A DNA stretch of 64,000 nt from Lathyrus oleraceus (Eukaryota > Streptophyta > Magnoliopsida > Fabales > Fabaceae), in the NCBI RefSeq assembly GCF_024323335.1, contig NC_066581.1:226936539-227000538 (forward strand), written 5' to 3'. Shown piece by piece: positions 35,563-45,451 of this stretch. Below the pieces are notes generated by a model that worked only from the letters and a program-made list of their open reading frames with translations, was not told where the DNA came from and ran no database searches. Positions within the stretch are counted from its first letter, which is position 1, and each line of letters starts with the position of its first letter. A program made the translations under genes and the position numbers.

Positions 35563-37545
35563 ATGGCAGATCAAGAACAAGAATTGGAGAGAGTAAGCTC
35601 AGAACTCGAAGACTTACGAGGAAACATGGGTCAAGTCATGGAGATACTACAAGTCATTAGGGCCAAGTTGGACACCCAAACGACGATCGTTTCAGAAATC
35701 ACCGGTCCTACGATTGAACCCCAACCTGCAAGGACAGTGCCGACCACTTGGCCGGTCTATGGTTTACCTCCCGGTTTCACACCTCCAGCTGAAGGCACCC
35801 CTGGTTTTGTACAATCCACTCAGCAGACGACTCCTCTACCAACTATCAATGAAACTCATCCAGTGGTCCACGCGTTCGCACCACCTCTCGTCCGTGCACA
35901 CGTGCAACCTTATTTTGAAGATCAACAACATGCTTCGGATTTTTCGGACGAAGATGATGAAAGGCATGAAGACATAAGAGGAATGAAAGAGAATTTCCAG
36001 ATTCTTGAGAAAAGGTTAAGGGCTATGGAAGGTGACCAAGTCTTTGGTGTTGCTGCTAAGGAGATGTGCTTAGTGTCAGGTCTTGTGATTCCTGCGAAAT
36101 TCAAGACCCCGGATTTCGATAGGTATGAGGGCCACTCATGTCCTAAAAGTCACCTTATTATGTACTATCGAAAAATGGATGCGCACGTAGAGGACGATAA
36201 ACTTATGATACATTGCTTCCAAGACAGCTTGAGGGGTGCTCCCTCTAAGTGGTACTTAAGCCTTGATCAAATTAGAATTCATTGTTTCCAAGACTTATCT
36301 GATGCTTTCATCCAACATTATAAGTATAACATGGATATGGCCCCAGATAGGAGGCAATTGCTCAGCATGTCCCAGAAAGATAACGAGTCTTTTAAGGAAT
36401 ATGCACAACGATGGAGGGAAGTGGCCTCACAAGTCGAACCACCCCTTGTTGAGAAGGAGTTAGCAGATTGGTTCATGGATACGGTAAAACCTATGTTCTA
36501 TGAAAGGATGGTGAGTAGTGTATCGGCAAGCTTCTCTGACTTGGTTACCGTGGGCATAAAGGTCGAGCTTGGATTGAAGAATGGAAAAATGATAACCACC
36601 TCTGAAACATCCGGTAATAATGTCAAAAAGTTTCCCGGAAGTTTTCAAAGGAAGAAAGAGAGTGAAACAAATGCAATATCAACCAGTCAAAGAAGGAGTC
36701 ATTCATGGAAGAAGCAACATCAATTTGCTCAGCAACAACCAACTTATCTAGTGCAGTATATTCAACAACTATATGTGGCAACAGTCACACCAAATTTCAA
36801 CCAGTCACAAGCTCTTGTCTATCAACCTATTTAACAAGCACCAGTATACCAGCAAGCACCCATGCCACCCGCTTATCAACAGCCAAGGGCATAGGCTCCA
36901 CGTCCACAAAATCTTCCAAATCAAAGTAGGGTACAAAGAGGTAGACCTCATTTCGCTTCAATCCCTATGACGTACACTGAGTTGTACCCATCGTTACTGC
37001 AGAAAGGGTTGGTGACTCCCAGACCTTTGAGTCCTCCACCAAATCCCTTACCTCCATGGTACAATCAAGATGCCCATTGTCCTTTCCATGAGGGTGCCCC
37101 TGGGCATGATTTAGAGGGATGTTATGCTTTGAAGCATATTGTGCGAGAGCTGGTTGAGAAGAAAATTCTTTCATTTCGAGATGTCGGACCCAACGTAAAA
37201 AGTAACCCTCTGCCGGCGCATGGTGATGTTGATGCCATTGAGGATGCTTCTGATGTTTGTATAATCAAAAGTGTTGAAGATGTTAAAACTCCGTTGCTAG
37301 CACTTCATGCAAGATTGGTGGGAGCTAGTTTGATCGATACATGCCACGACAATTGTGAAGAATGTGTCATTCATCCAAGGGGATGTAAAGTGGTACGAAC
37401 CGATATTCAAAACTTGATGGATAAAGGTGTTTTGCAAGTTTGTGGTCCTACAACAAACGAGGAAGTTTCAGTCATTGAACTCTTTTTCAATCTACCAGAA
37501 CCTGTTGAGATAACTTATCAAAGAAAAGATATTGTTCATCCATCA
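35563..37545 (+). pseudogene. E1 gag
   Basis: ATG chosen at 35563 (MADQEQELERVSSELEDLRG); the frame is open upstream to 35464. Order: N-terminal coiled coil, Pro-rich linker, acidic stretch (DFSDEDDERHED), capsid core (FGVAAKEMCLVSGLVIPAKF ... LMIHCFQDSLRGAPSKWYLS ... KYNMDMAPDRRQL ... SFKEYAQRWREVASQVEPPL), Gln/His-rich tail, and the knuckle variant CPFHEGAPGHDLEGC near 37078. Two in-frame stops interrupt it: TAA at 36832 and TAG at 36892, each one transition away from a Gln codon. It continues in frame into protease, as gag-pro does in Ogre. Role: virus-like particle and RNA packaging. Confidence 0.9.
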
Positions 37546-38960
37546 CTCGTGGTAGTTTGTATACCTACCCCCTTTCCCTTTGAAAGCACCAAAGCGGTAC
37601 CTTAGAAATACGACATAACTGTGGTAGATGGAGCGGTAGATGAAGAGCCCAAAGATGTTGAAGGTGAGAAAAGCTTGGAGAATGTTGACACCAACATCAC
37701 TAACATCGCAGGGACGAGCAGAATGACCCGCAACGGTCGGATTTATGCTCCCAATGTTAATATAATCCCTCAAGAACCAACAAGGGAAGCTGCAACTGCA
37801 AATCCTGCCCCAGAATATGGAGGGGGACAGCCGGCAGTGCAAGCAGATGAAGCAATTGAATTTCTAAAAATGATAAAGAAAAGCGACTACAAGATAGTTG
37901 ATCAGTTACATCAGACACCGTCAAAAATATCTATCTTGTCCTTGCTTCTGAATTCCCAAGCTCATAGGGAGGCTCTACTGAAAGTGCTTGCTCAAGCTCA
38001 TGTTACCCAAGATATAACGGTTGGCCAATTCGATGGGGTGGTCTCCAATATCACAGCCTGCAACACTGTAAGTTTCAGCAATGAAGAGCTACCCAAGGAA
38101 GGGAAGAATCACAATCGCGCCTTACATGTATCCATAAAGTGCCAAGAAGATGCTCTGGCCAGGGTCTTAGTTGACATTGGATCGTCCCTCAATGTTCTAC
38201 CAAAGAGGGCATTAGCTAAATTATCTTACCAAGGTTCAGAAATGAAACCTAGTGCACTTGTGGTAAAAGCATTTGATGGTTCTCGGAGGACAGTAGTTGG
38301 GGAGGTAGAGCTACCAATCCAAATCGGACCGCATGTATTCCCCATCAAATTCCAAGTCATGGACATAAATCCCGCTTATAGTTGTCTTTTGGGACGTCCA
38401 TGGATACATGCTGCTGGAGCAGTGACTTCTACTTTGCATCAGAAAATGAAGTTTGTTATAGATGACAAGCTCGTCATTGTCTTGGGTAAAGAAGATTTTA
38501 TCATTAGTCAACTCTCCTCTTTCCGTTATATCGAGGCTGATGAGGATGCCTTAGAGACCTCTTTCCAAGCACTCGAAATATCCAATGCCACACTTGCAGA
38601 GGTAAAGGATCCTATTGAGAAAACCTATTTGTCATTCGCCTCTTTGAATAGTGCAAAGTCAGCAGTTCAAAGTGGAGGTCCTACAGGTTGGGGGAAAGTC
38701 ATCAATGTCAGCGAGAAAAATGATCGATTTGGTTTGGGGTACAAGCCTTCTGCTAAGGAAAGAGCCCTGGTCCCTGCGAAGGACCGCGTGCGGAGCATAC
38801 AAGAAGTTTTCCTAAGCGCAGGATTTATCCATGGAGATCAAGTCGGTGCAGTTAAAGATGACACTGAAGATGGAGAAGTATCAAATCTGATATACCAGTG
38901 TGAAGCAGCCTTAACAAATTGGGAAGCAGTTGAGATTCGAGAAGTTTTTCCTGTGTCAAA
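37546..38960 (+). pseudogene. E1 protease region
   Basis: Same frame as gag. A TAG at 37603-37605 (one transition from Trp) splits it from gag. The linker RMTRNGRIYAPN and QLHQTPSKISILSLLLNSQA precede the aspartic protease: VLVDIGSSLNVLPKRALAKL, with catalytic Asp at 38173, then FQVMDINPAYSCLLGRPWIH. The active-site triplet is D-I-G instead of D-T-G. Downstream PTGWGKVINVSEKNDRFGLG resembles a G-patch. Coding ends at the intron donor (38960). Confidence 0.87.
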
Positions 38961-39211
38961 GTAATTGTGTTTTCCTTTGTTTTTTGAAAATCCTTAGCTC
39001 TGCCCAAGGCTAACGGATCATTTGTAGGGCCACTTTAAATTTCAAAATCATTATGACAAATAAAGAATATTTTGTTCAAATTCTTATCGTTCATTCATTT
39101 GTTTTTCTTTCCTTAAAATGGCAATCCTTTCAAAAACTACAAAAATATTTTTAATTCTTTTACATTTTATTTCCACTTTTCTAAAAAAACCATCATTTAA
39201 AAAACATGCAG
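38961..39211 (+). other. E1 Ogre intron between protease and RT
   Basis: GTAATTGTG donor after ...TGTCAAA and ...ACATGCAG acceptor; 251 bp. Splicing joins AA + A into a Lys codon and puts the protease frame in phase with the RT frame that starts INLPVEFDDP. Unspliced RNA stops at TAA 38962-38964, so the intron can separate gag-pro from full gag-pro-pol. Same position and donor as in E2 (257 bp). Confidence 0.72.
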
Positions 39212-40390
39212 AATAATCAATTTACCAGTTGAATTTGATGACCCCACTACTTCCTATAACTTTGAACTCCCCATCTACCAAGCAGAAGAGGATAGTGAGG
39301 AAGATTGTGATTTCCCTGAAGAATTGGAAAGGTTGCTCGAGCACGAGTCAAAGGCCCTTCAACCGCATCAAGAACCAGTGGATACAATCAACCTTGGCAC
39401 TGAGGAAGAAAAGAAAGAGGTCAAAGTTGGGACTACACTTGGGGCAAGCATCAAAGAAAGATTGATCAAGTTACTACAAGAATATGTAGATGTATTTGCT
39501 TGGTCGTATCAGGATATGCCAGGTTTAGATACTGATATTATTGTCAACAAGCTACCACTACAGCTAGATTACCCGCCAGTGAAGCAGAAGCTCCGAAGAG
39601 CAAGACCCGACATGGCTCTAAAGATTTGTGACGAGGTGAAACGTCAATTTGATGCCGGTTTTCTAGCAGTTGTGAAGTACCCTCAATGGGTAGCTAATAT
39701 TGTACCAGTACCCAAAAAGGATGGCAAGGTCAGGATGTGTGTTGATTACAGGGATCTAAACAAAGCTAGTCCAAAGGACGATTTCCCCCTGCCACATATT
39801 GACACTCTGGTAGACAACACTGCTAAGTTCGCGGTCTTCTCCTTTATGGACGGATTCTCGGGTTATAATCAAATTAAGATGGATCTAGAAGACATGGAAA
39901 AGACCACATTCATCACCCCTTGGGGAACATTTTGCTACAAGGTAATGCCATTTGGTCTCAAAAATGCTAGGGCAACTTACCAAAGAGAAACGGTCACTCT
40001 TTTCCATGATATGATGCATAAGGAAATTGAGGTTTATGTAGATGATATGATTGCAAAATCCCAAAGTGAAGAGGATCATATAGATTACTTGCAAAAGCTA
40101 TTTGAGCGTCTTCAGAAATTTCAACAACTGCTGAATCCTGCTAAATGCACCTCCGGTGTCCGATCTGGAAAGTTGCTTGGTTTCATTGTCAGTCAACGAG
40201 GAATTGAGGTAGATCCAGAAAAAGTTAGGGCAATACTGGAAATGCCTGCTCCACGTACAGAGAAAGAAGTTAGAGGATTCTTGGGACGTTTGAACTATAT
40301 CTCTAGGTTTATATCTCATATGACTGCTATGTGTGAACCTATATTCAAGTTGCTTAGAAAAGATCAAGCAGTTGAATGGAACCCTGACTG
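39212..40390 (+). pseudogene. E1 reverse transcriptase (YVDD intact)
   Basis: Acidic linker (YQAEEDSEEDCDFPEELER), then YVDVFAWSYQDMPGLDTD, the gypsy RT blocks DGKVRMCVDYRDLNKASPKD, VFSFMDGFSGYNQIKMDLED, FITPWGTFCYKVMPFGLKNA, and the catalytic YVDD at 40035-40046. The thumb/connection LLGFIVSQRGIEVDPEKV and RGFLGRLNYISRFISHMTAM follow. No stop lies in the RT itself; all three catalytic Asp (FMD, YVDD) are present. It is a pseudogene only because the polyprotein is broken before and after. Confidence 0.92.
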
Positions 40391-40845
40391 CCAAATGGCT
40401 TTTGAGAAGATCGGACAATACCTGCAAGAGCCCCCTATTCTAATTCCACCTGTTCAGGGGAAACCACTCTTTATGTACTTAACTGTGCTTGAAAAGTCAA
40501 TGGGATGTGTGCTCGGACAGCATGACGAAACCGGCTGAAAAGAGCATGCCATCTACTATCTGAGTAAGAAGTTTACCGATTGTGAAACCCGGTATTCTCT
40601 CTTGGAGAAAACTTGTTGTTCTTTAGCATGGGCCGCTCGTCGTCTAAGACAATACATGATTTGCCACACTACTTTGTTGATCTCAAAAATGGATCCAATA
40701 AAGTATATCTTTGAAAAGCCTGCTTTAACTGGAAGACTCGCCCGTTGGCAGATGTTACTATCTGAGTATGACATCCAATATGTATCTCAGAAAGCCATCA
40801 AAGGAAGCGTATTATCTGATTACCTGGCAAACCAGCCCCGTTGAA
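40391..40845 (+). pseudogene. E1 Ty3/gypsy RNase H (first copy)
   Basis: KPLFMYLTVLEKSMGCVLGQ, then a TGA at 40536-40538 (one transition from an Arg codon), then HAIYYLSKKFTDCETRYSLL and LISKMDPIKYIFEKPALTGR. The expected first Asp is replaced (YLTV), as in E2, so this domain was probably already non-catalytic in the ancestor. The frame ends at 40844 because of a 1-bp gain in a C run near 40836-40839; the correct frame continues PVEDYQPLKFDFL. Confidence 0.82.
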
Positions 40846-41430
40846 GACTATCAGCCGTTGAAATTTGACTTCCTTAATGAAGACATTATGGTAGTAAAAG
40901 ATTGTGAAACCCCAGGAATTGATGAAGGACCTGAACCCGGATCTCGGTGGAAGCTGATGTTCGATGGTTCCTCCAATTACATGGGGCATGGCGTAGGAGC
41001 TGTTCTATTAAATCCGAATGGTGGATACACTCCTTTCACAGCAAGGTTGTGTTTTGATTGCACAAACAATATAGCAGAATATGAGGCGTGCATCCTAGGC
41101 ATTGAAGCAGCAATTGACCTTCGAATCAAAATTCTTGAAGTATGTGGAGGCTCAGCCTTGGTGATATACCAAGTCAAAGGCGAATGGGAAACCCTTGATA
41201 CCAAGTTGATCCCATATCGTGCCTATGTCATAGAACTAATAAAATACTTTGACGAAATCACTTTCCGACATATCCCGAGAACTGAGAATCAAATTGTTGA
41301 TGCTTTGGCTATGTTGGCTTCAATGTACCAAGTTAGATTCCATAATGAAGCACCTCTCATTCAGATCGAGCGGAAAGTTGAGCCTGCCTACTGCCAGTCG
41401 GTTGAAGAGGAAGCCGATGGTAAACCCTAG
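40840..41430 (+). pseudogene. E1 second (archaeal-type) RNase H, catalytic Asp lost
   Basis: WKLMFDGSSNYMGHGVGAVL (Asp at 40963), RLCFDCTNNIAEYEACILGI, then LEVCGGSALVIYQVKGEW, where the D of the family's GDS reads Gly (GGC at 41149-41151), and HIPRTENQIVDALAMLASM. Three of four acidic residues remain. The equivalent E2 domain keeps Asp. A TAG at 41428-41430 (one transition from Trp) follows GKP. The domain removes RNA from RNA:DNA hybrids in the Tat lineage; this copy is predicted inactive. Confidence 0.86.
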
Positions 41431-42668
41431 TTTCACGACATCAAATGCTTTTCACAAAATCAAGAATATCCAACAGATGCAACAACCCTTGACAAGAAGA
41501 CGTTGAGGAAGTTAGCATCCAAATTCTTCTTAAGCAATGGTGTGTTATACAAGAGAAACCACGACATGGTTCTGCTCAGGTGCGTGGATGGACATGAAGC
41601 AGACCTGTTGATCAAGGAGATTCATGAAGGATCCTTTGGAACTCATGCTAATGGGCATGCCATGGCCAAAAAGATTTTGAGAGCAGGTTATTACTGGTTG
41701 ACCATGGAATCCGATTGTTTCAATTATGCTAGAAAATGTCATAAATGCCAAATCTATGCAGATAAGGTACACGTGCCTCCAACCCTACTAAACGTTTTAA
41801 CATCACCTTGGTCGTTCTCAATGTGGGGAATTGACATGATTGGCGCCATCGAGCCTAAAGCTTCCAACGGTCATCGCTTCATCCTGGTTGCCAATGATTA
41901 CTTTACCAAACGGGTAGAAGCCGCCTCTTATGCTAATGTGACAAAACAAGTGGTTGCACGGTTCCTCAAGAAAGAGATCATTTGCCGTTATGGAGTCCCA
42001 AGCCGGATCATCACAGATAATGGGACGAATCTGAACAATAAGACCATGAAGGAACTATGCGAAAGCTTCAAGATTGAGCACCATAACTCTTCACCATATC
42101 GTCCAAAGATGAATGGCGCTGTTGAAGCCGCTAATAAAAACATCAAGAAGATCCTGCAGAAAATGGTGAAAACCTATAAGGATTGGCACGAAATGCTACC
42201 CTTTGCACTGCATGGATATCGGACTTCCGTCCGCACTTCAACAGAGGCAACCCCATTCTCTTTGGTATATGGGATGGAAGTGGTTCTTCCAATTGAAATG
42301 GAGATACCTTCAATGAGAATCTTCATGGAGACCAAGCTAGAAGACGCTGAATGGATTCAAAATAGATTTGATCACTTAAACCTCATAGATGAGAAGCGGA
42401 TGATTTCTTTGTGCCATAGACAGTTATACCAGAAACGGCTCAAGAGGGCTTTTGACAAGAAAGTACGTGTTCGGGAATTCAAAGAAGGAGACCTCATGCT
42501 CAAGAAGATCTTGCCAATACACAAGGACTCACGTGGGAAGTGGACTCCCAATTATGAAGGCCCATATGTTGTGAAGAAAGCCTAGGTGCCTTGATTCTCA
42601 CAACTATGGATGATGAAGAGCTCTCACACCCCGTGAACTCTGATGCAGTTAAAAAATACTATGCCTAA
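41431..42668 (+). pseudogene. E1 integrase
   Basis: HHCC zinc domain: IHEGSFGTHANGHAMAKKIL and ARKCHKCQIYAD. Catalytic core: Asp in MWGIDMIG (41833), Asp in RIITDNGTN (42016), Glu in NGAVEAANKNIKKI (42124). The C-terminal domain reads REFKEGDLMLKKILP, WTPNYEGPYVVKKA. A small deletion at 42583-42590 shifts frame at KKA, and the last residues (LILTTMDDEELSHPVNSDAV) follow in another frame to a TAA at about 42666-42668. Core residues and zinc ligands are intact. In the unbroken family, integrase ends pol. Confidence 0.9.
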
Positions 42669-43790
42669 TAAAAACCCGCTAAGTCGAAAACCTGAAAGGG
42701 CGATTTAGGCAAAAAGGGGTATCCCGATGGATCAAAAACCCGAAGGGGTGATCCAGGCAGAAGTTAGGGATGAATAAAAAATGATAGCTCGCTAAGTTGA
42801 AAATCTGAAAGGGCAACTTAGGCAAAAAAGGAGCGTCCCGGTGGATTGAAAACCCGAAAGGGAGATCTAGGCAAAAGTTAGGGGCACAAGGCATAAACTG
42901 CATCAGTTTGTTACTGATTAACACCGAGGAATCTGAGGCGGAAGATCGATCCAGTTACTCCCCTTAGAAGCAAGGTTTTGGGGAATCATATCTATTGGGG
43001 ATGTTAGTGGTCACTGAATTCAACGTAAACCTTTCCTTATTGCCATTTTCCAAAATTGTAACATTCCATGGAGCTACGCCATTTGTGTGCTACCATCCTT
43101 GAATAAAATACAAGTTTTGCCTATCAATCATTGTTAATTGTGTTCTTCTATGTTTTTCTTTGTTATGCGAAGTGTCATTTATTTGTTAATAATGAAATTT
43201 TGAAACTTGAAAAGAATTTGAAATTTAGTGAAAGGAACAAAATTACTTTGATATATGTGAAAATCCAGAGAAAATCATTTGTTTTTCCGAAAGTCTCAAG
43301 ATTGCATAAATACTCCTGGATCACCAACAAAAATCTCCATGGAATACAACTTATTAATCCTCTGGAAGGGTGGACCTTTGGTTATTTATAACTGTCAATC
43401 TTAATAGATTCCCCTCTGAGTACGCCTATTACTTGTACGGGTTTGAGTTATTGGTGTTGAGGAATCAGAATCTTTATAAACAATCCATACAAACTTCCAG
43501 TCTGCCTATTGTCAGCAATGCATATCATGATCATGCATATATCATGCATAAAACAAAAATTAAATCATGCATGGTTCAAAATGCACTTTGTACTCATGTG
43601 TGTGGCCCCTTTGGTCCCGTTATTGATTGTTATCTCTTGACCCAAAGACCAGTTGTCACTAGTTTCGTTTTAGAAGTTCAAATTGTCATTGGCATCTCCA
43701 AAATTCAGTCATTACTGGCATTATCATCAAAAATCCAGTGGTTACTAGTATCTCTTAAAAAAAAATCCCATAGTCCTTGAAATTTATTTC

Positions 43791-44000
43791 AAGTCCAGTT
43801 GTTGTTGGGAAACTCTGATGTGATAATGAGTATTTTACTTTTTCCTTTGGTCAAGTCCAATTGTTGTTGGCACCTACCCGTTAAAGGTTGGTTGTAATAC
43901 GTTGCTTACAGTCAAAAGTCCAATTGTTGTTGGCAAAATCCGTTAAAAGTTGGTTGTAATCCATTACTTACGGTTAAAAGTCCAATTATTGTTGGCACGT
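43791..44000 (+). repeat. Block B: 62-bp tandem repeat
   Basis: AAGTCCAATTGTTGTTGGCA starts at 43791, 43853, 43916 and 43978, spacing 62-63 bp. Units 2 and 3 also share CCGTTAAA(A/G)GTTGGTTG. Confidence 0.85.
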
Positions 44001-44282
44001 ACAGAGAGTTTGATTACCCTGTCTTTCCTGATGGTTCCGTGAAAGTCATGTATGACTCATCATCTTGAGGAATTCCCAGAAGCTTGGAGGTTTTTCGTGT
44101 TAGAAAACTCCAATGATGTTGGTTTCGTTTGATTTCTTTGTAAAGAATTATCATAGCCTTTTGCGTGGATGATCTACTTATAAGAAGACTCCCGTTTATC
44201 TTTGTTTTTCATAAATTCCCTGTTAGGAATCTCCAAAATCTTTGAAATTCTTGTGAGAAATATCCAGAATTGTCAGACGTAT

Positions 44283-45085
44283 TCTAAAGTGTCAGGTCAT
44301 GTGTGAACCTGTTGATGAAACTTGCTTTGTATGTTTCCCAATATTGTCAGGTCATGTATGAACCTATGGATGTATTTTCTTTGAATTTTCCAGTGTCGTT
44401 GGGCCATGTATGAACCTGTTGATAAAACTCCCTTTGTTTTTTTCCTAAGTGTCGTCAGGTCATGTCTGAATTTGTGAGTGAAGTTTCTTTGAATATCCAA
44501 ATGTTGAGGTCACATATGAACCTATTGATTAAAAATTCTTTGGTCATGTTTGAACCTATTGTCAAAACGCTTTGAATTTTCCAATGCTGTTAGGCCATGT
44601 ATGAGCCTATTGATGGAACTTTTCTTTGTATGTTTTCCAGTATTGCCAGGTCATGTTTGAACCTGTTTATGGAACCTTTTTATATCCCCTAACATTGTCA
44701 GGTCATGTTTGAACCAATTGTTGAAAATTCTTTGAATATTCAAGTGTTGTTAGATCACGTTTGAACTTATTGGTGAAAATTCTTTGAATTTTCCGGTGTT
44801 GTCAGGTCATGTATGAACCTGTTGATATACTCTTTTTGAATTTTTCTGAGTTTGTTAGGTCATGTCTGAACCTGCTGTCATAACTTCTTGATATTCCCCA
44901 GCATTGTCAGGTCATGTATGAGCCTGTTGTTGAGCTTTCATTCAAGTATTACCAGGTCATGTATGAACCTGTTTTGAAGGATCTTTCTCTATGATTGTTT
45001 CAGTGTTATTAGGTCATGTATGAACCTGTTGTAGAAATTTTTCTTATTCGGGTTTAGTAAGTCATGTGTGAACTTACTGCCGAAA
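44283..45085 (+). repeat. Block C: ~50-bp minisatellite, about 16 copies
   Basis: The core TCAGGTCATGTATGAACCTG recurs about every 45-58 bp, with linkers rich in TTTGAATTTTCC. Copies near 44294, 44349, 44401, 44456, 44508, 44540, 44590, 44648, 44700, 44750, 44805, 44857, 44909, 44953, 45009 and 45060. Copies diverge by several bases each. Confidence 0.9.
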
Positions 45086-45435
45086 TCTCTTGTATTCTAA
45101 GTGTCGTTCATCGAATTTCACTTTGAGTACTCTCTAGTGTGTGTATGATCCTCCAGCAAGATTGTTTTCCCCAGCGAGTTGGTTTTTACTATTTGTCTGT
45201 TTCCCTGTGGACCATCAGTATCCCCTACAGATTGGTCTGTCTAGTAGCATCTCCTGTTAAGGATTCACTGTGTCCCTAACAGATAAATTCAAAAATAAAG
45301 AATCTTTCACCCATGCATATCATATCATAGCATTTGCATTTTTCAGGATCAAAATCTGGGTCTCCATGGTATTTAACCATCCCCCACTGCGATCCGATGA
45401 AAAAGTGTTGTTTCATTTTTCTCTGGTGGAGGATG

Positions 45436-45451
45436 TTTAAATAGGGGCAAC
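45436..45451 (+). other. E1 polypurine tract
   Basis: TTTAAATAGGGGCAAC directly before the 3' LTR; core AAATAGGGG shared with E2. Confidence 0.82.

Larger units (their letters stand above)
42669..45435 (+). other. E1 3' UTR (2.8 kb) with three tandem-repeat blocks
   Basis: No gene. Block A (42670-42880): two ~120-bp units with GCTAAGT(C/T)GAAAA(C/T)CTGAA and GGCAAAAGTTAGGG, homologous to sequence after the E2 pol. Block B (43791-44000): units about 62 bp apart. Block C (44283-45085): about 16 units of ~50 bp. Open frames 43131-43780 lie in non-repeated parts and show no family resemblance. Tandem repeats in this region are a published trait of Ogre and relatives. Confidence 0.85.

Noticed and set aside
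43131..43780. Two adjacent open frames after E1 pol
   Set aside because: No motifs, no start context, and they lie in the variable 3' UTR; composition looks non-coding.
44283..45085. CRISPR-like regular repeats
   Set aside because: Repeats are diverged, the spacers are themselves similar, and the array lies in a plant retrotransposon 3' UTR; it is a minisatellite.
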